A stretch of DNA of 64,000 nt from Pseudomonadota bacterium (GTDB taxonomy: Bacteria > Pseudomonadota > Alphaproteobacteria > Dongiales > Dongiaceae): the NCBI GenBank assembly GCA_016183985.1, contig JACPDN010000006.1:1488001-1552000 (forward strand). The letters are read 5' to 3'. The notes below the pieces were generated by a model. The model had not been told where the DNA came from. It saw nothing but the letters and a program-made list of their open reading frames with translations, and made no database searches. A program made the translations under genes and the position numbers. Positions 16,849-25,121 of the stretch are shown here, in pieces. How positions within the stretch are numbered: position 1 is the first letter of the stretch; the number at the start of each line of letters is the position of its first letter.

Positions 16849-17456
16849 TTCAGGTAACGCCTCAACCCGAGTATGCGACCTTCAATTCCGACGTCCGCAT
16901 ACCCGGGGCCAATTTCTTGGCAGGTTGTCCGAAGCCAACGTCAAAACAATTCAAAACGAAGAACTATTGGGCTAGAGCGGCCAATGAACTTCATTCGGCA
17001 TATGCCGGTATTTGTGCTTACACCGCCATGTACCTAATTGCACAGGGATCTGTAGATCATTTTCTGCCGAAGTCGTTACACCCTCATCTCGCGTACGAAT
17101 GGAGCAACTTCCGGTTGGCGAGTGCCAAGGTGAATAGCTCCAAAGCAGACCTTACAGATATTGTGGATCCTTTTCAGGTTCAGAACAATTGGTTCTTCAT
17201 GGATATTCCCACATGCCTTCTACGGCCCAATCCGGCGCTGATTAGGGATCTTCGGAAAAAAATTAACAACACGATTAATGCACTGAGGCTCAATCAAGAC
17301 GACAATTATGTTCAAGAACGATGCAACATCCTTATGGACTATAGCCGTGGCGATGTGTCTATGGGCTTCCTTCAGCGCCGGTATCCCTTTCTAGCGAAAG
17401 AAGTGAATCGATTGAACTTGGATCAGCCCGCCTTAAGAACACTGTTCAAAATTTGA
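16845..17456 (+). CDS. HNH-type endonuclease (PtuB/TIGR02646-like)
   Basis: A 203-residue protein. The core runs ICAYTAMYL (54-62), VDHFLPKSLHP (70-80), YEWSNFRLASAKVNSSKAD (84-102). This fits the His-Asn-His/Asn fold: Asp71-His72 in the first strand pair, Asn88 in the helix and Asn97/Lys100 at the third position. The spacing and the HFLPKS...YEWSN pattern recall the TIGR02646 family, to which the Septu nuclease PtuB belongs. The usual CxxC of the zinc knuckle appears as CxxT, so zinc binding may be altered. It would cut nucleic acid, gated by the co-translated ATPase. Confidence 0.75.
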   Translation: MIQVTPQPEYATFNSDVRIPGANFLAGCPKPTSKQFKTKNYWARAANELHSAYAGICAYTAMYLIAQGSVDHFLPKSLHPHLAYEWSNFRLASAKVNSSKADLTDIVDPFQVQNNWFFMDIPTCLLRPNPALIRDLRKKINNTINALRLNQDDNYVQERCNILMDYSRGDVSMGFLQRRYPFLAKEVNRLNLDQPALRTLFKI

Positions 17457-17487
17457 TCCAGCTAAATGTTTCCGCTCGAGTTTAATT

Positions 17488-18126
17488 TCACTTCGGCCTC
17501 TTCACCTGCCGCACTTTTCCCGTCGGCCCGCTGCCGCAGTAGAAGTGGTCGCCACCGGCTTCTAGGCCAGAGACGAGGATGCCTTCGGGCATGTCGAGTT
17601 GTTCCAGCACTTCGCCGGTCTCCGGGTTGATGCGGCGGATGGTGCTTTCGTCGTTTTCCCAGGTAGCATGCCACAGTTCGCCATCGGCCCAGGTGACGCC
17701 GGTGACGAAGCGGTTGCTCTCGATGGTGCGCAGAATCTTTCCCGTCTCGGGGTCGATCTGGTGGATTTTGCGCTCGCGGTGATGGCCGACCCAGAGCGTG
17801 CCTTCGGCCCAGGTGAGGCCGGAATCGCCGCCATAGCCGGGCGAAGGAATCGTATGCAGCACCTTCCCCGTCGCGGGATCGATCTTCTGGATGCGGCTTT
17901 CGGAAATCTGAAAGAGGTGCTTGCCATCGAACGCCGTGCCGGCATGGGCCGGCATGTTGATCGTGGCGACCGGCTTGCCGTTTTCTGGGTCGAAGGATTG
18001 CAGGCTGTCGCCGGCCGCGAACCAGACATGCTTGCCGTCATAAGAGACGCCGCCGATCTGCTTGACGCCCGGGAAAGGGCCGTATTCGTGGGTGACGGTG
18101 GCGTGGTTGCGTTTCATCTTGTCCAT
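17488..18126 (-). CDS. YVTN/SMP-30-like beta-propeller protein
   Basis: A 212-residue protein made of repeating 40-45 residue blades: GGVSYDGKHVWFAA ... SFDPENGKPVATI; GTAFDGKHLFQI ... KIDPATGKVLHTI; GLTWAEGTLWVG ... QIDPETGKILRTI; GVTWADGELWHA ... RINPETGEVLEQL. This pattern (WxxGxLWv...DPxTGk) is that of YncE/quinoprotein-like propellers and glutamine-cyclotransferase-like proteins. No signal peptide is seen, so it is probably cytoplasmic. It lies 40 bp downstream of the TPR-HTH regulator on the same strand. Function unknown. Confidence 0.75.
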   Translation of the reverse strand: MDKMKRNHATVTHEYGPFPGVKQIGGVSYDGKHVWFAAGDSLQSFDPENGKPVATINMPAHAGTAFDGKHLFQISESRIQKIDPATGKVLHTIPSPGYGGDSGLTWAEGTLWVGHHRERKIHQIDPETGKILRTIESNRFVTGVTWADGELWHATWENDESTIRRINPETGEVLEQLDMPEGILVSGLEAGGDHFYCGSGPTGKVRQVKRPK

Positions 18127-18166
18127 CCTTGCGGGTGTGTCATGACCTCGATCTCATGACCCCAAG

Positions 18167-19384
18167 CTAATCACCGGGCAGCGGCGCCGGGAGTAACAAG
18201 GTTGTCGTGAAACCGGGGATCGGCGGTGTCATCCAGCGCCGCGCGCGGCCATGGCCGAAGAACTGCACCTTGCCGCCTTGCGTCAGCGCATCGAGGGCGC
18301 GCTGCACCGTGCGCTGGCTGGCACCCATGGCAAGCGCCAGGGCCGAGCTCGACCAGGATTCACCGTCGGCGAGGAAGGCGAGCACCGCGGCGTGTTTCTC
18401 CGCGACGGGCCGCGCCAGTACGATCACGTCGCGCGCGCGGGGTGCCAGGGCAAAGCCATCCGCCGTCGCGTTGATGCCGGCGAGATCCCTGAGCAAGGCG
18501 CGCAGGCGCCCGATCTCGACCCGGAGTCGCGCGCGGTGCGATTCATCGGCATGCTTGCCGCCGAAGGCGCGCGCCACCAGCACGTCGCGCGCGACATCGC
18601 CAGGTGATGCTTCGCCGAGTGCCTGCAGCAATGCAAAGAGAACCGGGCGGCGGGCGAGTGCTACTTGTGTCTTCCCTTGCGTCACCACAAGGCGGCAGGC
18701 GTCGATAACCAGCGCCTTCGAGGCGAGCAGGGCTTCGACGGCCGCGAGATCGAGCAGGCGTTCCGGCAGTGGCGCCACTTGCCGTGCTGCCGGCGCCGCG
18801 AGCATCGCGGCGACACTCTCAACCTCCGCCGCCAGGGCTGGAATGCGGGCTTCCTTTGCCGCGTGTGCGGCGCGGGTGAGAGCTTCGCGGGCCAAGCGGC
18901 TTTGCAGGCGGCGCATCGCGATGCCGGCCACCAGCAATTCATGCGCCGCACGCAAGGCTGGCGGCAGGAGGGCTGGATCCAATGCCGCCAACATGCGCTC
19001 GGCATCGTCAAGACGTCCGAGCAACAAATGGCGCCGGAGTTCGAGATAGCGCGCATGTGCTGCGTTCACACGGTCGCCATGGTCTTCAAGAATCACGCGC
19101 GCGGCATCGAGAGCCTTGGCGGGCCAGGTGAGATCGCGGGCGGCCAGCGCCACCTCGGCCTCCGCCACCACGCAGCGGGCGCGGGCCAGCGTCTCCTTCG
19201 GGCCGAAGGCACGCCCCGCGCGACGGAGCAGCAGCTTGGCGCGCGGCAGATCGCCGAGCTGCGCCATGGCGATGCCGCGAAGGGCCAGCGCCGGCGCATC
19301 CTCGCGCAAGGCGACGCGGTTGAGGGCGCCTAAGGGATCGCCCCGTCCGAGTGCCTGTGCTGCTGCCGTGATCAGCGAGTCCAT
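18167..19384 (-). CDS. TPR-like protein with C-terminal winged-helix DNA-binding domain
   Basis: A 405-residue, Ala/Leu/Arg-rich protein. Residues 1-210 are helical and TPR-like (LALRGIAMAQLGDLPRAKLL, ARYLELRRHLLLGRLDDAER). After an inter-domain stretch, residues 240-330 resemble a response-regulator-type winged helix (RARLRVEIGRLRALLRDLAG). The end contains a second helix-turn-helix (SSSALALAMGASQRTVQRALDAL). I infer a transcription regulator of the SARP/BTAD-like or HTH-TPR kind. It is divergent from the DUF899 gene and probably controls it and the downstream propeller gene. No known ortholog is recognised. Confidence 0.72.
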   Translation of the reverse strand: MDSLITAAAQALGRGDPLGALNRVALREDAPALALRGIAMAQLGDLPRAKLLLRRAGRAFGPKETLARARCVVAEAEVALAARDLTWPAKALDAARVILEDHGDRVNAAHARYLELRRHLLLGRLDDAERMLAALDPALLPPALRAAHELLVAGIAMRRLQSRLAREALTRAAHAAKEARIPALAAEVESVAAMLAAPAARQVAPLPERLLDLAAVEALLASKALVIDACRLVVTQGKTQVALARRPVLFALLQALGEASPGDVARDVLVARAFGGKHADESHRARLRVEIGRLRALLRDLAGINATADGFALAPRARDVIVLARPVAEKHAAVLAFLADGESWSSSALALAMGASQRTVQRALDALTQGGKVQFFGHGRARRWMTPPIPGFTTTLLLPAPLPGD

Positions 19385-19494
19385 CGAAATCCCGACACAC
19401 TTGTCACTCCCACCCGAGGCGGGACCGGCGCCAATCTAACCCAGGGCAGGCATCCGAGCCTAGCCGCCAACCACATATGAAGGAAGGAAGTGAC

Positions 19495-20292
19495 ATGCCG
19501 GCAGTTTTCAAAGAGAAGTCGGATGACCAGGCATTGGGCCATGCCGTGGCCTCGCGCGATGAATGGCTGAAAGCGCGCCTTGCCCTCTATCAGGCCGAGA
19601 AGGAATTGACGCGGCGCAGCGACGAACTCGCGGCACAGCGCCAGGCGTTGCCCTGGGTCCGGATCGAGAAGGAATACCGCTTCGAAACCGAGAACGGCGT
19701 TGCGGCGCTTGGCGATCTCTTCCAAGGGCGCTCGCAGCTCATCGTCTATCACTTCATGTTCGGGCCCGATTGGCAGGCGGGTTGTCCCTCCTGCTCGATG
19801 ATCGCCGACAGCTTCAACGGGTTTCATGTGCATCTCGCCAATCACGACGTCACCTTGATGGCGGTGTCGCGGGCGCGGCTGGGGAAGCTCGATGCCTACA
19901 AACAGCGCATGGGCTGGACGTTTCCCTGGGCGTCGTCGGGCGATGGGGCCTTCAATTACGATTTCAACGTCTCCTTCACCGAGGAACAGCAGCGCCAGGG
20001 GGTCGAGTACAACTACCTGAAGAAGGGCCATGCCATGGACATGGAGCCGCTGCCCGGGCCCGTGGTGCAATTTGCCGAATCCTGCGGCACCAGCGGGCCT
20101 TCCTACGCACGCGACCGGCCGGGCATGAGTGCGTTCGTGATGCGGGACGGTGCCATCTATCACACCTATTCGACCTATGCCCGTGGGCTCGACGTGTTGT
20201 GGGCGAGCTATCAATGGCTCGACCGCGCGCCGCTGGGGCGCAATGAGACCGGCGCCTGGTTCCGGCGTCATGACGAATACGGCGCGAACTGA
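19495..20292 (+). CDS. DUF899 thioredoxin-like protein
   Basis: A 265-residue DUF899 protein. Recognisable blocks are EKELTRRSDELAAQRQALPW, a domain beginning YRFETENGVAALGDLF, then YHFMFGPDWQAGCPSCSMIAD (a CPSC-type thiol pair in a thioredoxin-like fold) and the C-terminal TYSTYARGLDVLWASYQWLDR. Members are linked to thiol or peroxide chemistry, but the reaction is unknown. ATG 19495 follows AAGGAAGGA; an in-frame ATG at 19477 would add six residues. The GFA-like gene follows 48 bp downstream. Confidence 0.87.
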   Translation: MPAVFKEKSDDQALGHAVASRDEWLKARLALYQAEKELTRRSDELAAQRQALPWVRIEKEYRFETENGVAALGDLFQGRSQLIVYHFMFGPDWQAGCPSCSMIADSFNGFHVHLANHDVTLMAVSRARLGKLDAYKQRMGWTFPWASSGDGAFNYDFNVSFTEEQQRQGVEYNYLKKGHAMDMEPLPGPVVQFAESCGTSGPSYARDRPGMSAFVMRDGAIYHTYSTYARGLDVLWASYQWLDRAPLGRNETGAWFRRHDEYGAN

Positions 20293-20340
20293 TCCCGCAT
20301 CATGTGTGTGCTGTGCCTGACCAACTTGAGGAATTACGAG

Positions 20341-20754
20341 ATGACGAAACCCTATACCGGCGGCTGCGCCTGCGGGCGCATCCGCTATGAGATCGCGGGC
20401 GAACCGATGTTCATGAACCATTGCCAATGCCTGGATTGCCAGGCGGTGAGCGGCACCGGGCATGGCTCGTATCTGACCTTTCCCAGCAAGCAAGCCGTGA
20501 CCTTGAAGGGCGAGGCGACCTTGTGGAGCAGCATCGCCGATAGCGGCCAGCAGAAGACGCGGGGCTTCTGCCCTGCTTGCGGGTCGCCGGTCTACCTCAC
20601 CTTCGCCGCCATGCCGGACATCTTCACCGTGCATGCGGCGAGCCTCGATGAGCCCGAGCGCTTCAAGCCGCAGGCCGTGACCTATCGGTCGCGGGGTGTC
20701 GCCTGGGACGGGATCGATCCGGCCTTGCAGGGCTTCCCGAAAATGCCGGGTTGA
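20341..20754 (+). CDS. GFA-family zinc-binding protein
   Basis: A 137-residue protein with the GFA zinc-site pattern: GGCACGRIRYE, then HCQCLDCQAVSGTGHGSYLTF, then GFCPACGSPVY. Seven Cys in CxC, CxCxxC and CxxC pairs bind two zinc ions in the family prototype, glutathione-dependent formaldehyde-activating enzyme; most homologs have unknown substrates. ATG 20341 is chosen because MTKPYTGGCACG is the common N-terminus and TTGAGGA lies upstream; 13 extra residues are possible from 20302. Probably co-transcribed with the DUF899 gene. Confidence 0.88.
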   Translation: MTKPYTGGCACGRIRYEIAGEPMFMNHCQCLDCQAVSGTGHGSYLTFPSKQAVTLKGEATLWSSIADSGQQKTRGFCPACGSPVYLTFAAMPDIFTVHAASLDEPERFKPQAVTYRSRGVAWDGIDPALQGFPKMPG

Positions 20755-20761
20755 CCTTTCG

Positions 20762-20773
20762 GTTGATATCAAC
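20762..20773. promoter_or_regulatory. Perfect 12-bp palindrome upstream of MFS gene
   Basis: GTTGATATCAAC is a perfect palindrome 42 bp before the GTG start of the MFS transporter gene. It is a plausible operator; the cognate regulator is unknown. Confidence 0.4.
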
Positions 20774-20814
20774 ATAAACTGATTGCGAATTGCAAGTAGG
20801 AAGGGAGGGCGGCC

Positions 20815-22050
20815 GTGACAAACGCAAGTGGGACCGAACCACGATATCGCTGGGTAATCGTTGCTGCAGGCGGCCTGCTGGGGTGCATGGCCATCGGCGG
20901 CATGTTCGCCCTCCCCGTCTTCCTGCGCCATATCGCGGAAGAGACCGGCTGGTCGGTCACCGGTATTTCGAGCGCCATGACCATCGGCTTCCTCGCCATG
21001 GCCTTGGCCAGCATGGCCTGGGGCAATCTCTCCGACCGATTGGGGCCACGGCCCGTGGTGCTGATCGGCTCGGTCCTGCTGTCGGGGAGCCTCGCCCTCG
21101 CGGCACACGCGAGCTCGCTCATCGTCTTCCAGGTGACTTTCGGTTTGCTTGTCGGTGCCGGTGTCGCCGCGATCTTTGCGCCGATGATGGCCTGCGTCAC
21201 CGGCTGGTTCGAGACGCAGAGGAGCCTTGCCGTCTCGCTCGTCTCCGCCGGCATGGGCATGGCGCCGATGACCATGGCGCCCTTGGCCGCCTGGCTGGTC
21301 GAGCGGCATGACTGGCGCACATCCATGATGATCGTGGCCGGCATCACCGCCGCCGTGATGATCCCGGTTTCCTTCCTGGTGAAACGGGCGCCGGCCTTGG
21401 CGGCGCAAGCCTCGATGGCCGCCGCCCAAGCCGCGCCGCAGGAGGAGATGTCGATGAAAGAGGCGCTGAAATCGCCGCAATTCATCATCCTGCTCCTCAC
21501 CAATTTCTTCTGCTGCGCCACGCATTCCGGACCGATCATCCACACCGTGAGCTATGCGGTGACCTGCGGCATTCCGCTGCTGATGGCGGTCTCGATCTAC
21601 AGCGTCGAAGGCCTTGCCGGCATGGGCGGGCGAATCGTCTTTGGCATCTTGGGCGACAAGCTCGGCGCCAAGCGCGTGCTGGTGGGCGGCCTCCTGGCGC
21701 AAGCCTTCGGGGCTCTGGCTTATGTGTTCGTCAGCCAGCTCGCGGCCTTTTACGTGGTGGCCGCGATCTTCGGCTTCATCTATGCGGGCGTCATGCCGCT
21801 CTATGCGGTGCTGGCGCGCGAGAACTTCCCCTTGAAAATGATGGGCACCGTCATCGGCGGCACGGCGATGGCAGGCAGCCTCGGCATGGCGCTGGGGCCG
21901 ATTGCCGGCGGGCTCATCTACGATACGTTTGCGAGCTATAGCTGGCTCTATATCGGTGCCTGGGGCATGGGGATCGGGGCTACCTTGATGGCCTTCACCT
22001 TCAAACCGTTCCGTCGTTCGGGCTTCAGCGCCACATCTGCAATCGCTTGA
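20815..22050 (+). CDS. MFS transporter (OxlT/monocarboxylate-like)
   Basis: A 411-residue, 12-helix major facilitator protein. Loop 2-3 has WGNLSDRLGPRPVVLIGSV and the symmetrical loop 8-9 has FGILGDKLGAKRVLVGG. The central loop (AAAQAAPQEEMSMKEALKSPQF) has the form typical of the OxlT/monocarboxylate branch. The substrate is probably an organic anion, but this is inference from family alone. GTG 20815 is preceded by AGGAAGGGAGG. The start is 60 bp after the GFA gene, with a palindrome in the gap, so it is likely a separate or internally controlled transcript. Confidence 0.88.
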   Translation: MTNASGTEPRYRWVIVAAGGLLGCMAIGGMFALPVFLRHIAEETGWSVTGISSAMTIGFLAMALASMAWGNLSDRLGPRPVVLIGSVLLSGSLALAAHASSLIVFQVTFGLLVGAGVAAIFAPMMACVTGWFETQRSLAVSLVSAGMGMAPMTMAPLAAWLVERHDWRTSMMIVAGITAAVMIPVSFLVKRAPALAAQASMAAAQAAPQEEMSMKEALKSPQFIILLLTNFFCCATHSGPIIHTVSYAVTCGIPLLMAVSIYSVEGLAGMGGRIVFGILGDKLGAKRVLVGGLLAQAFGALAYVFVSQLAAFYVVAAIFGFIYAGVMPLYAVLARENFPLKMMGTVIGGTAMAGSLGMALGPIAGGLIYDTFASYSWLYIGAWGMGIGATLMAFTFKPFRRSGFSATSAIA

Positions 22051-22490
22051 GCAGCAAAGGGTGGATTTAGGCGCAACGAACCACCCGATGGGCGCCGATC
22101 GGCTTACCTCGCCGATCGCAGGGACGGCGTCACCCAGCCATCGAGGGGCGCCGTGTGTCCCCAAAGACGGCGCGCGGGAGATGGCTTCAACCGCCCCATC
22201 CAGGCGAGGATCGCGTCACCCTGTGCGATCCGGGGAGCCGGCATGTCGTTGCCAGCCAGACGAGGTCGACGCGGAGACGACGCGCTCTCCACGCGACCCA
22301 CCGGACCCGCGCCCCCAATAATGGGAGCCTGCGCCGATAGGCAGCCAAGCGATTGCAGATATGGCGCCCGGGATTTCCCCCAACGCAACCGACGAGACCG
22401 GCGTCCCGGTTGCCCCGTTGTCGGCGATGTACGCGCCCAATTTTCATCCTAGCAGATGGACTGGCTTTCGTCAAGAACAAAACAGGAACT
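22051..22490. other. 440-bp stretch without a supported gene
   Basis: This gap separates two convergent MFS genes. Several short frames are open on both strands but none shows a family motif, a ribosome-binding site or protein-like composition. Base use is less coding-like than in the flanks. It may be degraded coding sequence; no insertion-sequence end or tRNA was seen. Confidence 0.5.
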
Positions 22491-24053
22491 TCATGCCTTT
22501 CCCGGCATCCGGCGCAGGGCCGCAACGAGGCCCACGGACAGCACGCCGCCGATGAGGCCGTAGGTGAGACGCATGCCATGCGCGATGGCGGCGGGATCCA
22601 CACCCTCACCCACGCCGCCGGCACCATAGGCAAAGACGGCGCCGAGCAGGGCGGCACCCGTGACGAGACCGAGATTGCGCGAGAGCGAGAGCATGCCGGA
22701 GACGACGCCGCGTTCATCGGCGCCGATCCCCTGCATGATGCCGGTGTTGTTGGCGGCCTGGAACAAGGCGTAATGCGAGGTGAGGAGCATCAAGGGCCCC
22801 ACATAACCGGCGACACCGAAGAGCATCGGCAAGACGCAGAGGCCGATGAGGCCCAGCACCATGCCGGCGAGCCCCATCAGCATGATGCGCCGCGTGCCGA
22901 AGCGATCGACCAGCCGGCCGGCCGGAACGCCGCTCAGCGCCGATACCATCGGTCCCGCCGAGAGCGCCAACCCCACGGCACCCGCCGAGAGACCGAGCCC
23001 GTGGCCGAGATAGAACGGGCCGACGACGAAGACGCCCATCACAGTCGCGGCGACGGCGACGCTCAAGGTGAGGCTCAAGCTGAGGCCCGGGCGCTGGAAA
23101 ACGCCAAGGCGCAGCATGGGTGCGGCGACCCGGCGCTCGGTGGCGATGAAGGCGACGCCGCCGACGAGGGCCGCCGCGAGCAGGCCGATGTTCAGCGCGC
23201 CGAAATGCCCCTCACCCCAGGTCATGGCGAGGGCATAGGCGGCAAGTGTCAGCGCCATCAGCACGGTGCCGATGGGATCGAAACGCGCGGCCTTTTTATC
23301 GGCGATCGGTTGCGGGCGATCAGCGGGAAGCGCGGCATAAGCGAGGCCCCAATTGATCAGCCCCACCGGCACGTTGACCAGGAAAATGAGGCGCCAGTCG
23401 AAGGCCGCGATCAAGAGGCCGCCCAGCGTCGGCCCCAACGCCGTGCCGATCGCCGACATGGTGCCAAGGAGGCCCATGGCGCTCCCCACGCGCTCCTTGG
23501 GCACCGTGCCGCTCACCAGTGCGATGGTGAGGGCCATCATGATGGCGGCACCGACACCCTGCACCGCGCGAGCGACGATGAGGAAGGGGAGCGTGGGTGC
23601 CAAACCGCAGGCGAGCGATGCGAGGGTGAAGAGGGCGATACCGATGAGCAGCAGCTGCCGTCGCCCGATGAGATCGCCGAGCCTCCCCGCGCTGACGATG
23701 AGGCAGGTGATGGCGAGAAGATAGGCGAGCACCACCCATTGCACGGTCTGGAAGGGTGCCGCGAAGGCACTGCTCAGCGCGGGGAGGCCGATATTGGCGA
23801 TGGAGGCATCGAGCGAGGGCATCAGCATGGAAAGGGAGAGGGCGACGAGGGCGAGGCGGGGGGGGGTGGGGCGGGAGGCTCGCTTGGCAACATCTGACTC
23901 GCTGCGGCCCCCCTCCCGACCTCCCCCCTGAAGGTGGGAGGAGCCTTTGCTGCGATCACCTCGTTCTAACGCCCTCCCACCTTCAGGAGGGAGGGTTGGG
24001 TAGGGGGCCGGTCCGGAGACGATGCCGCCGCGCGGGGGGATGATCTGGTTCAT
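22491..24053 (-). CDS. MFS transporter, DHA2 (EmrB/QacA) type, with repeat-derived N-terminal extension
   Basis: A 520-residue, 14-helix drug:H+ antiporter-like protein. Motif A is GRLGDLIGRRQLLLIGIALF (near 120) and the DHA2 motif is LDASIANIGLPAL at the end of helix 1. The first helix normally lies within 25 residues of the start, but here about 65 residues precede it. Much of that extension (23908-24007) is a dispersed palindromic repeat read in frame, giving Pro/Gly/Arg-rich residues. ATG 24053 has a CGAGGT ribosome-binding site. It is divergent from the LysR gene at 24179, which probably regulates it. Confidence 0.87.
   Translation of the reverse strand: MNQIIPPRGGIVSGPAPYPTLPPEGGRALERGDRSKGSSHLQGGGREGGRSESDVAKRASRPTPPRLALVALSLSMLMPSLDASIANIGLPALSSAFAAPFQTVQWVVLAYLLAITCLIVSAGRLGDLIGRRQLLLIGIALFTLASLACGLAPTLPFLIVARAVQGVGAAIMMALTIALVSGTVPKERVGSAMGLLGTMSAIGTALGPTLGGLLIAAFDWRLIFLVNVPVGLINWGLAYAALPADRPQPIADKKAARFDPIGTVLMALTLAAYALAMTWGEGHFGALNIGLLAAALVGGVAFIATERRVAAPMLRLGVFQRPGLSLSLTLSVAVAATVMGVFVVGPFYLGHGLGLSAGAVGLALSAGPMVSALSGVPAGRLVDRFGTRRIMLMGLAGMVLGLIGLCVLPMLFGVAGYVGPLMLLTSHYALFQAANNTGIMQGIGADERGVVSGMLSLSRNLGLVTGAALLGAVFAYGAGGVGEGVDPAAIAHGMRLTYGLIGGVLSVGLVAALRRMPGKA
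23908..24007. repeat. Palindromic repeat inside the 5' part of an MFS gene
   Basis: The left arm CCCTCCCGACCTCCCCCCTG plus AAGGTGGGAGG is mirrored by CCTCCCACCTTCAGGAGGGAGG on the right, about 30 bp apart. A related single arm is found between genes at 27301-27335. Here the element lies inside coding sequence without breaking the frame. Confidence 0.75.
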
Positions 24054-24148
24054 GGCATAACCTCGGGGTTTATCTGAGTTGCCCCCAGCGTGCCCTTAAC
24101 CCAGCCATGGCGGAAGACGCAGCGTTTGCATGTTATTCGTGCATTTAA

Positions 24149-24176
24149 CGCCATGTCCCATAGTGCTAGCATGGCG
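24149..24176. promoter_or_regulatory. Inverted repeat before LysR gene
   Basis: CGCCATG (24149-24155) and CATGGCG (24170-24176) form a 7-bp inverted repeat with a 14-bp spacer, ending 2 bp before the LysR start and lying in the divergent gap to the MFS gene. The location fits a LysR autoregulatory site. Confidence 0.4.
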
Positions 24177-24178
24177 CC

Positions 24179-25087
24179 ATGTCGAACCCGCTGCCCCACC
24201 TGCCCGATCTCAATCTGCTGGTGACGCTCGACGTGCTGCTGGCCGAAGGCTCCGTCGCGGCGGCGGCACGGCGCCTGCGCCTCAGCCCATCCGCCATGAG
24301 CCGGCAATTGGCGCGCCTCCGGGAGGCCACCGGCGATCCGCTGCTGGTGCGTGCCGGGCGCGGCCTGGTGCCGACACCGCGCGCCGAAGAACTGAAGGGG
24401 CAAGTCGCCCCCCTGGTGGCCAGCGCGCAGAGCCTGCTGCGTCCGGCCGTTGTGCTCGACATCAAGGCACTCACGCGCAGCTTCACGCTGCGCGCCTCCG
24501 ACGGGTTCGTGGAAAATTTCGGCCCCGCCCTCATCGCGCGTGCGCGGAAACAGGCGCCGGGTGTGCGCCTGCAATTCATCCCCAAGATCGCCAAGGACTC
24601 CGGCCCTTTACGCGACGGCTCGGTCGATCTTGAGACCGGCGTGGTGGGTGCGGCGCAAGGCCCGGAGCTCCGCGTCCAAGCCCTCTTCCGCGACCGCCTG
24701 GTCGGCGTGGTGCGGAAGGGCCATGCGCTCACGAAGGGAAAAGTGACGCCAGCGCGCTATGCGGCGGAGTCACACATCTTCGTCTCCCGCCGCGTGCTGG
24801 AACGCGGCCCCATCGACGACATATTGGAAGAGATCGGGATCACCCGCGACATCGCCACCATCGTCGGCGGCTTCAGCGCCGCCCTGGCCCTCGCCCGCCA
24901 CACCGACCTCGTCGCCACCGTGCCCGAACGCTACACGGCAACCTTGGCCAAAGGCCTCATCACCTTCGCGCTGCCGTTTAAGGCACCGGAGCTGACGATC
25001 TCGATGCTCTGGCACCCGCGGCAGGATGCCGACCCCGCGCATCGGTGGTTAAGGGGGGTGGTAAGGGCGGTTTGTGGGGCGAGATAG
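24179..25087 (+). CDS. LysR-family transcriptional regulator
   Basis: A 302-residue LysR regulator. The N-terminal winged helix covers residues 7-66 (LNLLVTLDVLLAEGSVAAAA, LSPSAMSRQLARLREATGDP, LLVRAGRGLVPTPRA), in the NodD/LinR-like subgroup that starts with DLNLL. The effector-binding domain follows, containing LETGVVGAAQGPELRVQALF and DIATIVGGFSAALALARHTD. It is divergent from the DHA2 transporter gene and probably controls drug or solvent efflux. The inducer is unknown. Confidence 0.9.
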   Translation: MSNPLPHLPDLNLLVTLDVLLAEGSVAAAARRLRLSPSAMSRQLARLREATGDPLLVRAGRGLVPTPRAEELKGQVAPLVASAQSLLRPAVVLDIKALTRSFTLRASDGFVENFGPALIARARKQAPGVRLQFIPKIAKDSGPLRDGSVDLETGVVGAAQGPELRVQALFRDRLVGVVRKGHALTKGKVTPARYAAESHIFVSRRVLERGPIDDILEEIGITRDIATIVGGFSAALALARHTDLVATVPERYTATLAKGLITFALPFKAPELTISMLWHPRQDADPAHRWLRGVVRAVCGAR

Positions 25088-25121
25088 AGCTTCTTGACAA
25101 GACCTCAAGTCGACCATCTTC

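Noticed and set aside
13801-17490. Possible integrase or attachment sites bounding the defence island.
   Set aside because: I looked for an integrase, a tRNA end or flanking direct repeats at both edges and saw none; only composition and gene content mark the island.
19372-22164. A 930-codon open frame on the minus strand.
   Set aside because: It is antisense to the DUF899, GFA and MFS genes, all of which have clear motifs. Its translation is low-complexity (His/Arg/Gly-rich) with no domain, an effect of high GC.
22061-22440. Short frames between the two MFS genes (for example one of 86 codons on plus and 94 on minus).
   Set aside because: No ribosome-binding site, motif or plausible protein composition; left as an unassigned gap.
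22353-23897. A 514-codon plus-strand frame over the DHA2 transporter gene.
   Set aside because: Antisense shadow: the translation is a His/Gly/Glu/Asp-rich string without membrane segments or motifs.
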